A stretch of DNA of 64,000 nt from Candidatus Mycobacterium methanotrophicum (GTDB taxonomy: Bacteria > Actinomycetota > Actinomycetes > Mycobacteriales > Mycobacteriaceae). The DNA lies in NCBI RefSeq assembly GCF_023515995.1, contig NZ_CP097320.1:1984001-2048000 (forward strand). The letters run 5' to 3'. The position numbers and the translations under genes were made by a program. Positions 37,796-48,700 of this stretch are shown one piece after another (within the stretch, counting starts at the first letter, position 1; each line of letters starts with the position of its first letter). Below the pieces are notes generated by a model. The model was not told the DNA's origin and did not search any database. It saw nothing but the letters and a program-made list of their open reading frames with translations.

Positions 37796-38340
37796 GGGCC
37801 GCGATCCCTAGCAGCCGCATCGGGTGGCTACGCCGTTGGAGCTGCTGTTTGACCCGACGTTCGTGATCGCCTTCGGGGAGCGGCTGCACAATTTGCACAC
37901 CTGCTGGCCGCCGGCCACGTCGGAGCCGGGCTGGCCGGATTCTTGTTCGCCACGTTCGCGGTGAGCTGGGCCAGGATCAACTTCAGTTGGTTCGCTTCGG
38001 CCTACGACACCGACGACTGGGTGTTTCGCCTGACGACGACGCTGCAAATGGTGGGTGTCCTGGTGCTGACGTTGGGGATTCCGGAGCTCTTCTCGTCGAT
38101 TGCCGACGGCCGATACGTCAACGACCGGGTCCTGGTCGCCGGCTACGTTGTGATGCGCGTTGCCGTGGTGATCCAGCGGTCACGCGCCGCGAAGCAGGAC
38201 CCCGACCGGCGATCGGCCTGCCTGACCTACGCGTCGGCGACCGCGGTGGCGCAGGTCGGGTGGGTTGCCGTTTCGATCGCCGACCACTCGGTGGGCATCA
38301 AGCTGGCCCGAAGTCGATATACCCGAAGTCGATATAGATG
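37796..38340 (+). pseudogene. Low-temperature-requirement A (LtrA) protein fragment
   Basis: RVATPLELLFDPTFVIAFGE opens an LtrA-family membrane protein. A shift near 37890 leads to HLLAAGHVGAGLAGFLFATF, SWARINFSWFASAYDTDDWV and FRLTTTLQMVGVLVLTLGIP, then VAGYVVMRVAVVIQRSRAAK. The protein breaks off after about 170 of 390 residues in a 15-bp tandem repeat. Hydrophobic segments are preserved. The next gene starts about 50 bases on. Confidence 0.7.
38307..38336. repeat. 15-bp tandem duplication
   Basis: CCCGAAGTCGATATA is present twice in a row at the break of the LtrA fragment. It is the third short direct duplication in the decayed region. Confidence 0.85.
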
Positions 38341-38391
38341 TGACTGCGGCGTTGATGTGGTAATCGGTGCACTTGTCCTATCCTGTGGCCT

Positions 38392-39114
38392 GTGTCAATG
38401 TCGCGGCGCGAGGTGCTGAAATTGGCGGCGGCGGCACCTGCCCTGATGGGTCTTGCTGTTGTAGTGGAATCGCTGTGCCCCCCGTCGGCCTCGGCGGATG
38501 GGCTGGGTATCTTGCTGGACTATGCGGCCGGGGTGATCCCCGCCGACCAGATCAGGGCGGCTGGCGCAGTAGGGTCCATCCGGTACGTATCCGATCGTCG
38601 GCCCGGCGGGTCCTGGATGCTCGGCAAGCCCATCCAATTGTCCGAAGCTCGCGACCTCAACCAGAACGGCCTGAAGATCGTTTCGTGCTACCAGTACGGC
38701 AAGCAGAGCTCCGCCGACTGGCTTGGCGGTCAAAGCGCGGGCGTCACCCATGCCCAGCGCGGGTGGCAGCTGCACGCCGCGGCAGGTGGCCCGGCCGCAG
38801 CCCCCATCTACGCCTCGATCGATGACGACCCGCCCTACGAGCAGTACAAGCAGCAGGTAGCGCCTTACCTGTGTGGCTGGGAGGAAGTCCTGGGCCGCGA
38901 TCGGGTCGGCGTGTACGCCAACTCCAAAACCATCGACTGGGCGCTGCAGGACGGCCTGGGCTCCTACTACTGGCAGCACAACTGGGGGTCACCGCGCGGA
39001 TACACTCATCCCGCCGCAAATCTCCACCAAGTCGAGATCGACAAACGCAATGTGGGCGGCGTCGGGGTCGACATCGACAACATCTGCAAGCCCCAATTCG
39101 GCCAGTGGACCTAA
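38392..39114 (+). CDS. DUF1906 Tat-exported glycoside-hydrolase-like protein (Rv2525c orthologue)
   Basis: 240 residues. The N-terminus MSMSRREVLKLAAAAPALMG is a twin-arginine signal, and SASADGLG gives a cleavage site. The mature part holds LDYAAGVIPADQIRAAGAVG, GLKIVSCYQYG, the acidic YASIDDDPPYEQYKQQ and NVGGVGVDIDNICKPQFGQW, the DUF1906 TIM-barrel pattern related to GH25-like folds. In M. tuberculosis the Rv2525c gene adjoins fas and its loss alters beta-lactam susceptibility, as I recall. Position and length match. It marks the left edge of the conserved block. Confidence 0.9.
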   Translation: MSMSRREVLKLAAAAPALMGLAVVVESLCPPSASADGLGILLDYAAGVIPADQIRAAGAVGSIRYVSDRRPGGSWMLGKPIQLSEARDLNQNGLKIVSCYQYGKQSSADWLGGQSAGVTHAQRGWQLHAAAGGPAAAPIYASIDDDPPYEQYKQQVAPYLCGWEEVLGRDRVGVYANSKTIDWALQDGLGSYYWQHNWGSPRGYTHPAANLHQVEIDKRNVGGVGVDIDNICKPQFGQWT

Positions 39115-39756
39115 GTGGTCTCGCTCGAAAGTTCGTCGGGCCTGTTCGCTGAGGTGCCGAGACTGCGGTGGCGGCGACGCCGAGGCGAAAAAGCTAGCGC
39201 TGAGCGCAGGCTCGACGCCACCAGCGCAGACTCGGCACCAGCGGCGTCTGGTAACAACCCCCGACGAACTTACCGGCGACACCGCTAAGTACGCTGACCC
39301 GCGGGTAAGTTTCTAGCAAACTTCTTCCGCGCCGTCCGGCGGGCTGGTTATGGAATCCCGCAGCGCGCGGGCACGTTTGGACCGAGGTGCCCGGCGGAGC
39401 GCAGATTTTCTAGATAACGATTGCATAACAATACTGCCTTGAGCTGCGCTGTTGTTGTTACTCGAGCGTAACCACCTGCACGCAGCAGGTTTGGTCCGCA
39501 GGCCGTCGGCTGCGGTTGAGCGGACTGTTACCCAGCGCACCATTACCCGCGCGTAGAACTCACCAGTAACCGATTCACGCAGGAACTCCCACCGGTGCTT
39601 ATGACACGCTTATGGCAGCCGATGACACCCTCGGTCGGCCTGCCGGGTCGGTCGAGATGCGGTCGTTGGACGGGGGCTCAGTCGGGATTTCGACGACATC
39701 CGCAGAGCAGCGCGGCTCTGACACGCAAGGCAAAAAGCGCTATAGGAGATACTCAC
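39115..39756 (+). promoter_or_regulatory. fas upstream region
   Basis: This 640-base gap holds no credible gene. TTCTAGATAACGATTGCATA at about 39408 is AT-rich and could be promoter DNA. GTTACCC (39528), TTACCC (39543) and AGTAACC (39565) give opposed repeats within 45 bases, which would suit the TetR-type activator FasR that controls fas in mycobacteria. Identification of the FasR site is inference. AGGAGA at 39744 is the ribosome site for the TTG start of fas. Confidence 0.5.
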
Positions 39757-42700
39757 TTGACGATCTACGAACACCACCCAGTGTCGGCGGACCACGACGG
39801 GGCGGCCTCGGATGCTCCAGCGGCCACGCAGGGCACCCATGCTCTGGTCGACCGTCTCAATGCCGGCGAGGCCTATGCCGCGGCGTTCGGTGGGCAAGGC
39901 GGCGCGTGGCTGGAGACGCTGGAAGAGCTGGTGTCCTCGGCAGGCATCGAATCCGAGCTGGCAACGCTGGTCGGCGAAGCGGACATGCTGCTCGAACCGG
40001 TCGCCAAGGAGCTCGTCGTGGTGCGTCCCATCGGCTTCGAGCCGCTGCGTTGGGTACGCGCGCTGGCGGCGCAGGACCCGGTGCCGTCGGCCAGGCAACT
40101 CACGTCGGCCGCGGTGTCGTTGCCTGGCGTGCTGCTGGCCCAGATCGCCGCGATACGCACCCTCGCGCGGCAAGGCATGGACTTGCACGCCACCCCGCCG
40201 GTGGCCGTCATCGGCCACTCGCAAGGCATCTTGGGCGTCGAGGCGCTCAAGGCCGCGGGAAATCGCGACATTGAGCTGTTGGCCATGGCACAGCTGATCG
40301 GCGCGGCCGGGACGCTGGTGGCCCGCCGGCGCGGAATCTCCGTCCTCGGTGACCGCTCACCGATGGTGTCGGTCAGCAACGCCGACCCCGAACGCATCTA
40401 CCGGCTGCTCGAAGAGTTCTCCCAAGACGTCCGGACTGTGCTCCCGCCCGTCTTGTCGATCCGCAACGGCCGGCGCTCGGTCGTCATCACCGGAACCCCT
40501 GAGCAGCTGTCCCGCTTCGAGCTGTACTGCAAGCAGATCTCGGAGAAGGAGGAAGCCGACCGCAAGAACAAAATCCGGGGCGGCGACGTCTTCTCGCCGG
40601 TCTTCGATTCGGTGCAGGTCGAGGTCGGTTTCCACACGCCACGGTTGTCCGACGGTGTCGACATTGTCGGCGACTGGGCCGAGAAGGTCGGCCTCGATGT
40701 CGAATTGGCCCGCGCGTTGGCCGAGTACATCTTGGTGCAGCCGGTCGACTGGGTGGACGAGGTCGTGAAGGTCCACGAGGCGGGCGCGCGCTGGATTCTC
40801 GATTTGGGGCCAAGCGACATCCTCACCCGGCTCACCGCGCCGGTGATCCGCGGCCTCGGCATCGGCATCGTGCCCGCGGCGACCCGCGGCGGTCAACGCA
40901 ACCTGTTCACGATCGGCGCCGTCCCCGAGGTGGCCCGTCCCTGGTCGAGCTACGCCCCGTCGGTAATCAGCTTGCCCGACGGCAGGATCAAGCTCTCGAC
41001 GAAGTTCACCCGGCTGACCGGCCGGTCGCCGATCTTGCTGGCGGGCATGACCCCCACTACTGTCGACGCCAAGATCGTCGCCGCCGCGGCCAACGCCGGA
41101 CACTGGGCCGAGCTCGCCGGCGGCGGGCAGGTCACCGAACCGATCTTCAACGACCGCATCGAAGAGCTGTCCGGGCTGCTTGACCCGGGTCGGACCTACC
41201 AATTCAACGCGCTGTTTCTCGATCCGTATCTGTGGAAGCTGCAGGTCGGCGGGAAACGGTTGGTCCAGAAGGCCCGCCAATCCGGTGCGCCAATCGACGG
41301 CCTGATCGTCAGTGCCGGCATCCCCGAGCTGGAAGAGGCCGTCGAGCTGATCGGCGAACTCAACGAGGTCGGGATCAGCCATGTGGCGTTCAAACCGGGC
41401 ACCATCGAGCAGATCCGGTCAGTTATCCGCATCGCCACCGAGGTGCCGACCAAGCCGGTCATCGTGCACATCGAGGGTGGCCGCGCCGGCGGTCACCACT
41501 CCTGGGAAGACCTCGACGATCTGCTGCTGGCCACCTACTCGGAATTGCGGTCGCGGCCCAACATCACCGTCTGCGTCGGCGGCGGCATCGGCATCCCCGA
41601 GCGGGCAGCCGAGTATCTGTCCGGCCGCTGGTCCGAGTCCTACGGTTTCCCGCTGATGCCCGTCGACGGCATTCTGGTCGGCACCGCCGCGATGGCCACG
41701 CTGGAATCCACCACGTCGCCGTCGGTCAAGCGAATGCTGGTCGAGACGCAGGGCACCGAGCATTGGGTCAGCGCCGGAAAAGCTCAGGGCGGCATGGCTT
41801 CCAGCCGCAGTCAGCTCGGCGCCGACATCCACGAGATCGACAACTCCGCTTCGCGCTGCGGGCGGCTGCTCGACGAGGTCGCCGGAGACGCGGAGGCGGT
41901 CGCGGAGCGCCGCGACGAGATCATCGCGGCGATGGCCGCCACCGCCAAGCCATACTTCGGCGACGTCGGTGAGATGACCTACCTGCAGTGGCTGCAGCGT
42001 TATGTCGAGCTGACCATCGGCGACGGGAACAGCACGGCCGACACCGCCGCACCGGGCAGCCTGTGGCTGGCCGACACCTGGCGCGACCGGTTCGAGCAGA
42101 TGCTTAAGCGAGCCGAAGCGCGGCTGCACCCCCAGGACCACGGTCCGATCGAAACTTTGTTTGACGACGAGGCGCTGCTGGAGAACCCCCGTGAGGCCGT
42201 TGCCGCCCTGCTGGCGCGCTATCCCGACGCTGAGACCGTGCTGCTGCACCCGGCCGATGTGCCGTCCTTCGTCACGCTGTGCAAGACGCCGGGCAAGCCG
42301 GTCAACTTCGTGCCGGTCATCGACAAAGACGTCCGGCGCTGGTGGCGCAGCGACTCGCTGTGGCAAGCCCACGACGCCCGCTACGACGCCGACCAGGTGT
42401 GCATCATTCCCGGCACCGCCGCGGTCGCCGGTATCACCCGCATGGACGAACCGGTCGGCGAATTGCTGGACCGCTTCGAGCAAGCCGCGATCGACGAGGT
42501 GCTCTTAGCCGGGGCGCAGGCCACGCCGGTGACCGCACGCCGGCAGGGCCGCACCGATGTGCACGGGCCGCTGGCCGTAGTGCTGGACGCGCCGGACGTG
42601 CTGTGGGCCGGCCGCGTCGCCACTAACCCGGTGCACCGTATCGCCGATCCTGCCGAATGGCAGGTGCACAGTGATATCAGCGGATCCGAGGATCCACGCG

Positions 42701-45700
42701 AGCCACGAGCCACCCATTTATCCACCGGTGCGCGGCTGCGCACCGACGGCGACCAGGCGGTGTTGAGCGTGCCGATCGCGGGCGCCTGGATCGACATCCG
42801 ATTCAGCTTGCCCGCCAGCACCATTGACGGCGGCATTCCGGTTGTCCGTCCGAAGGACGCCATCGAGGCCATGCGCTCGGTGTTGGCCATCGCCGCGGGC
42901 GCCGACGGTCCGGACGCGCTGCCGCGGGTGCACAACGGGACGGCCACCGTGACCGTGCAGTGGGACCCTGAGCGGGTAGCCGACCACACCGGAGTGACCG
43001 CCACCTTCGGCGAGCCGCTGGCACCCACCCTGACCACCGTGCCCGACGCGCTGGTCGGGCGCTGCTGGCCTGCGGTTTTCGCGGCCATCGGCTCCGCGGT
43101 CACTGCTACGGGTGTGCCGGTTGTGGAAGGCTTGCTGAGTTTGCTGCACCTGGACCACGCCGCACACTTGCGCAGCGCCCTGCCCAAGGTGCCGGCCCAA
43201 TTGACTGTCACCGCAACGGCTTCGGTGGCCACCGATACAGAAGTCGGTCGAGTGGTCCCGATTTCGGTGACGGTCGCCGCCGCGGACCGCACGATCCTCG
43301 CCACCTTTGAGGAGCGGTTCGCGATCCGCGGCCGCACCGGTCCCGCCGAACTCACCGACCCGTTGCGCGCCGGTGGCGCGGTCTCCGAAAACGCCACCGA
43401 CACCCCGCGGCGGCGCCGACGGGATGTGATGCTGCCCGCACCGGTCGACATGCGCCCGTTCGCGGTGGTGTCCGGCGACCACAATCCGGTTCACACCGAT
43501 CGGTCCGCCGCACTGTTGGCCGGTCTCGAATCGCCGATCGTGCACGGGATGTGGTTATCGGCAGCGGCGCAACATGTGGCGACGGCCACCGACGGTCAAG
43601 CCCGCCCGCCGGCTCGGCTAATCGGATGGACAGCCCGATTTTTGGGCATGGTGCGTCCCGGCGATGAGGTGGATTTCCGGGTCGATCGGGTCGGAATCGA
43701 CCAGGGTGCAGAGGTTTTGGAAGTCGCTGCCCGGGTCGGCTCGGATCTGGTGATGTCGGCGACGGCACGGCTGGCCGCCCCCAAGACGGTCTACGCGTTC
43801 CCCGGCCAGGGCATTCAGCACAAAGGCATGGGCATGGAAGTCCGGGCCCGCTCCAAGGCTGCCCGCAAGGTATGGGACGACGCCGACAAGTTCACCCGCG
43901 AAACGTTGGGCTTCTCGATCCTGCATGTGGTGCGCGACAACCCGACCAGCCTGATCGCCCTCGGCGTGCACTACCAGCACCCCGAGGGCGTGCTGTACCT
44001 GACTCAGTTCACCCAGGTGGGCATGGCGACGGTGGCCGCGGCGCAAGTCGCCGAGATGCGCGAGCAGGGGGCATTCGTCGAGGACGCGATCGCCTGCGGC
44101 CACTCGGTTGGCGAGTACACGGCGCTGGCCTGCGTCAGCGACATCTACGGGTTGGAAGCCTTGCTGGAGACGGTGTTTCAGCGTGGAACCAATATGCACG
44201 ACATCGTGCCGCGCGACGAGCTGGGCCGTTCCAACTACCGGCTGGCGGCAATCCGCCCGTCGCAGATCAATCTCGACGACGCCGACGTGCCGGCGTTTGT
44301 CGACGAGATCTCGCAGCGCACTGGGGAGTTCCTGCAGATCGTGAACTTCAACCTGCGCGGCTCGCAGTACGCGATCGCCGGCACGGTCCGCGGTCTGGAG
44401 GAGCTGGAGGCCGAGGTGGAGCGGCGCCGTGAACTCGCCGGCGGTCGACGCTCGTTCATTCTGGTGCCGGGCATCGACGTGCCGTTCCACTCCGAGGTGC
44501 TGCGGGTCGGTGTGGCAGAGTTCCGCCGTTCGCTGGAGCGGGTCATGCCACGCGATAAGGATCCCGACCTGATCGTCGGGCGCTACATCCCCAACCTGGT
44601 GCCCCGTGTGTTCAGCCTCGACCGCGACTTCATCCAGGAGATTCGCGATCTGGTACCGGCGGAGCCGCTCGACGAGATTCTCGCCGACTACGACACCTGG
44701 CGTCGCGAGCGGCCCCGGGAGATGGCCCGGACGGTCTTCATCGAGCTACTGGCCTGGCAGTTTGCCAGCCCCGTGCGCTGGATCGAAACTCAGGACCTGC
44801 TGTTCACCGAAGAAGCTGCAGGCGGTTTGGGTGTGGAGCGGTTCGTCGAGATCGGCGTGAAGTCGGCGCCGACGGTCAGCGGACTGGCCACCAACACCCT
44901 CAAGCTGCCCGAATATGCCCACAGCACAGTGGAAGTGCTCAACGCCGAGCGCGACGCCGCGGTGCTGTTCGCCACCGACGCCGACCCGGAGCCGGGCGAC
45001 GACGAGGAGTTCGCACCTTCCGGCGAGGCCGCTGCCTCGCCGGAGGGCGCACTCAACCCTAATGTCGTCGCCGCCGTCGCTCCGGCTAGCGCCGGAGCTC
45101 CGCCAGGTACTCCACGACCCGACGACATTCCGTTCGACGCCGCCGACGCCACCCTGGCGCTGATCGCGCTCTCGGCCAAGATGCGCATCGACCAGATCGA
45201 GGAGCTGGACTCCATCGAGTCGATCACCGATGGCGCATCGTCGCGGCGCAACCAGTTGCTGGTCGACTTGGGTTCCGAGCTTAACCTCGGTGCCATCGAC
45301 GGCGCCGCCGAAGCAGACCTGGCCGGTTTGCGTTCGCAAGTCACCAAGCTGGCGCGCACCTATAAGCCTTATGGGCCAGTACTTTCCGACGCGATCAACG
45401 ACCAGCTGCGGACGGTGCTGGGCCCGTCCGGCAAGCGGTCCGGCGCCATCGCCGAGCGGGTGAAGAAGACCTGGGAGCTCGGCGACGGCTGGGCGAAGCA
45501 TGTCACGGTCGAGGTCGCGCTCGGGACCCGCGAAGCCGCCAGCGTTCGCGGCGGCGCAATGGGCAACCTGCACGAGGGTGCCCTGCCCGACGCCGCTTCC
45601 GTCGACAAGGTCATCGACGCCGCGGTGGCGGCGGTGGCCGCCCGCCGCGGAATTGCGGTAACGCTGCCGTCGTCCGGCGCCACCGGCGGTGCGACCGTCG

Positions 45701-48700
45701 ATGCCGCCGCGCTCGGCGAATTCACTGAGCAGATCACCGGCCGCGACGGCGTGCTGGCCTCGGCGGCCCGCCTGGTGCTGGGTCAACTGGGGTTGGACGA
45801 CGCGGTCACCGTGCCGCCGGCTGCGACCGACGCAGAGCTGATCGACCTGGTTAGCGCCGAATTGGGCGCGGACTGGCCACGCTTGGTGGCACCGGTGTTC
45901 GACGGCAAGAAGGCCGTGCTGTTCGACGACCGTTGGGCCAGTGCCCGCGAAGACCTGGTCAAGCTCTGGCTGATCGACGACGACGAGGTCAACGCCGACT
46001 GGGCCCGACTGTCCGAGCGGTTCGAGGGTGCAGGCCACGTGGTGGCGACCCAGGCGACCTGGTGGCATGGCAAGGCACTTGCGGCCGGGCGCCAGATCCA
46101 CGCTTCGCTCTACGGCCGGATCGCAGCCGGCGCGGAGAACCCGGACAACGGCCGCTACAGCGACGAAGTCGCGGTGGTCACCGGCGCGTCCAAAGGCTCG
46201 ATCGCGGCGTCGGTGGTCGGGCGGCTACTCGACGGCGGTGCCACCGTCATCGCGACGACATCCAAGCTCGACGACGAGCGGCTAGCTTTCTACCGGGCGC
46301 TGTACCGCGATCACGCCCGCTACGGCGCCGCCCTGTGGGTGGTGGCGGCCAACATGGCGTCCTACTCGGATATCGATGCGCTGGCCGAATGGATCGGCAC
46401 CGAGCAAACCGAAAGCCTTGGCCCGCAATCGATTCACATCAAGGACGCGCAGATCCCGACGCTGCTGTTCCCGTTCGCGGCACCCCGTGTCGCCGGCGAC
46501 CTGACCGAGGCCGGCTCGCGCTCGGAGATGGAAATGAAGGTGTTGCTGTGGGCGGTGCAGCGACTGATCGGCGGGTTGTCGCGAATCGGCGCCGAGCGCG
46601 ACATCGCCGCGCGGCTGCACGTGGTGCTGCCCGGGTCGCCCAACCGCGGAATGTTCGGCGGCGACGGCGCCTACGGTGAAGCCAAGTCGGCGCTGGACGC
46701 CGTGGTGACCCGATGGAAAGCCGAGTCATCGTGGGCGCAGCGCGTCAGCCTTGCGCACCCGCTGATCGGCTGGACCCGCGGCACTGGGCTGATGGGACAC
46801 AATGACGCGATCGTCACCGCCGTCGAACAAGCTGGTGTGACAACGTATTCCACCGATGAGATGGCCGGCATGCTGCTCGGACTCTGCGACATCGAGTCCA
46901 AGGCGGCCGCCGCCTGCGCGCCGCTGAAGGTCGACCTGACCGGCGGGCTCGGCGATGTCGACCTGGACATGGCCGAGTTGGCCGCCAAGGCGCGCGGGGA
47001 CCAGTCCGCCAAGGCCGCGAAGGACGACGACTCTGACGCCGAGGGCACGATCGCCGCGCTGCCGTCGCCGCCGCGTGGCTACGCCCCGGCCCCGCCGCCG
47101 CAATGGGACGACCTCGACGTCGACCCGGCTGATTTGGTGGTCATCGTCGGCGGCGCTGAACTCGGCCCGTACGGCTCCTCGCGCACCCGCTTCGAGATGG
47201 AGGTCGACAACGAATTGTCAGCCGCCGGTGTCCTCGAGCTGGCCTGGACCACCGGGCTGATCCGCTGGGAGGATGACCCTCAACCTGGTTGGTATGACAC
47301 CGAATCCGGCGATCTGGTCGACGAGGCGGAGCTGGTCGAGCGCTACCACGACGCTGTGGTGGAGCGCGTCGGCATCCGTGAGTTTGTCGACGACGGCGCG
47401 ATTGGCCCGGACCACTCCGCGCCGCTGTTGGTAAGCGTGTTCCTGGACAAGGACTTCAGCTTCGTGGTGTCCGGCGAGGCCGACGCCCGCGCGTTCGCGC
47501 AGTTCGATCCTGAGCACACCGTCGTGCGCCCGGTGCCCGGTTCCACCGACTGGGAGGTGATCCGCAAGGCGGGCACCGAGATTCGGGTGCCGCGCAACAT
47601 CAAGCTGTCGCGAAACGTCGGTGGGCAGATTCCGACCGGCTTCGACCCCACGGTGTGGGGCGTCAGCCCGGACATGGCGACCTCGATCGATCGGCTGGCG
47701 GTGTGGTACATCGTGACGACTGTCGATGCGTTCCTGACCGCCGGCTTCACCCCGGCCGAAGTGATGCGCTACGTGCACCCAAGCCTGGTGGCCAACACCA
47801 TGGGCACCGGCATGGGCGGTGGCACCTCGATGCAGACGATGTACCACGGCAACCTGCTGGGCCGTAACAAGCCCAACGACATCTTCCAGGAGGTGCTGCC
47901 GAATATCGTTGCAGCGCATGTGGTTCAGTCCTATGTCGGCAGCTACGGCGCGATGATCCATCCGGTCGCCGCGTGCGCGACGGCCGCGGTCTCTGTCGAG
48001 GAGGGCGTCGACAAGATCCGGTTGGGCAAGGCCGAGTTGGTGGTCACCGGCGGCATCGACGACCTGACGCTGGAAGGCGTCATCGGCTTCGGTGACATGG
48101 CGGCCACCGCCGACACGGCCATGATGCGCGGCCGTGGCATCGCGGACTCGAAGTTCTCCCGGCCCAACGACCGGCGTCGGCTGGGCTTCGTCGAGGCCCA
48201 GGGCGGTGGAACCATCCTGCTGGCCCGCGGCGATCTCGCGGTCAAGATGGGGTTGCCGGTGTTGGCGGTGGTGGCCTTTGCGCAGTCGTTCGGCGATGGT
48301 GTGCAGACCTCGATTCCGGCTCCAGGTCTTGGCGCTCTGGGCGCCGGGCGTGGCGGCAAGGATTCTCCGTTGGCCCGGTCGCTGGCGAAGTTGGGTGTCG
48401 AGGCCGACGACGTCGCGGTGATCTCCAAACACGACACCTCGACGTTGGCCAACGACACCAACGAGACCGAACTGCACGAGCGGCTGGCCGATTCGCTCGG
48501 CCGCTCGCCCGGCGCACCGCTGTTCATCGTGTCGCAAAAGAGCCTGACCGGACACCCCAAGGGCGGCGCGGCGGTCTTCCAGATGATGGGGCTGTGCCAG
48601 GTGCTGCGCGACGGGGTCATTCCGCCCAACCGCAGCTTGGACTGCGTCGACGAGGAACTGGCCGGCTCCGCGCACTTCGTCTGGATCCGCGACACGTTGC

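Noticed and set aside
40357..41382. Long minus-strand reading frames under fas (also 41419-42483 and 44746-46101)
   Set aside because: They are antisense to conserved Fas domains, Arg/Gly/His-rich without domains, and arise from GC-rich codon bias.
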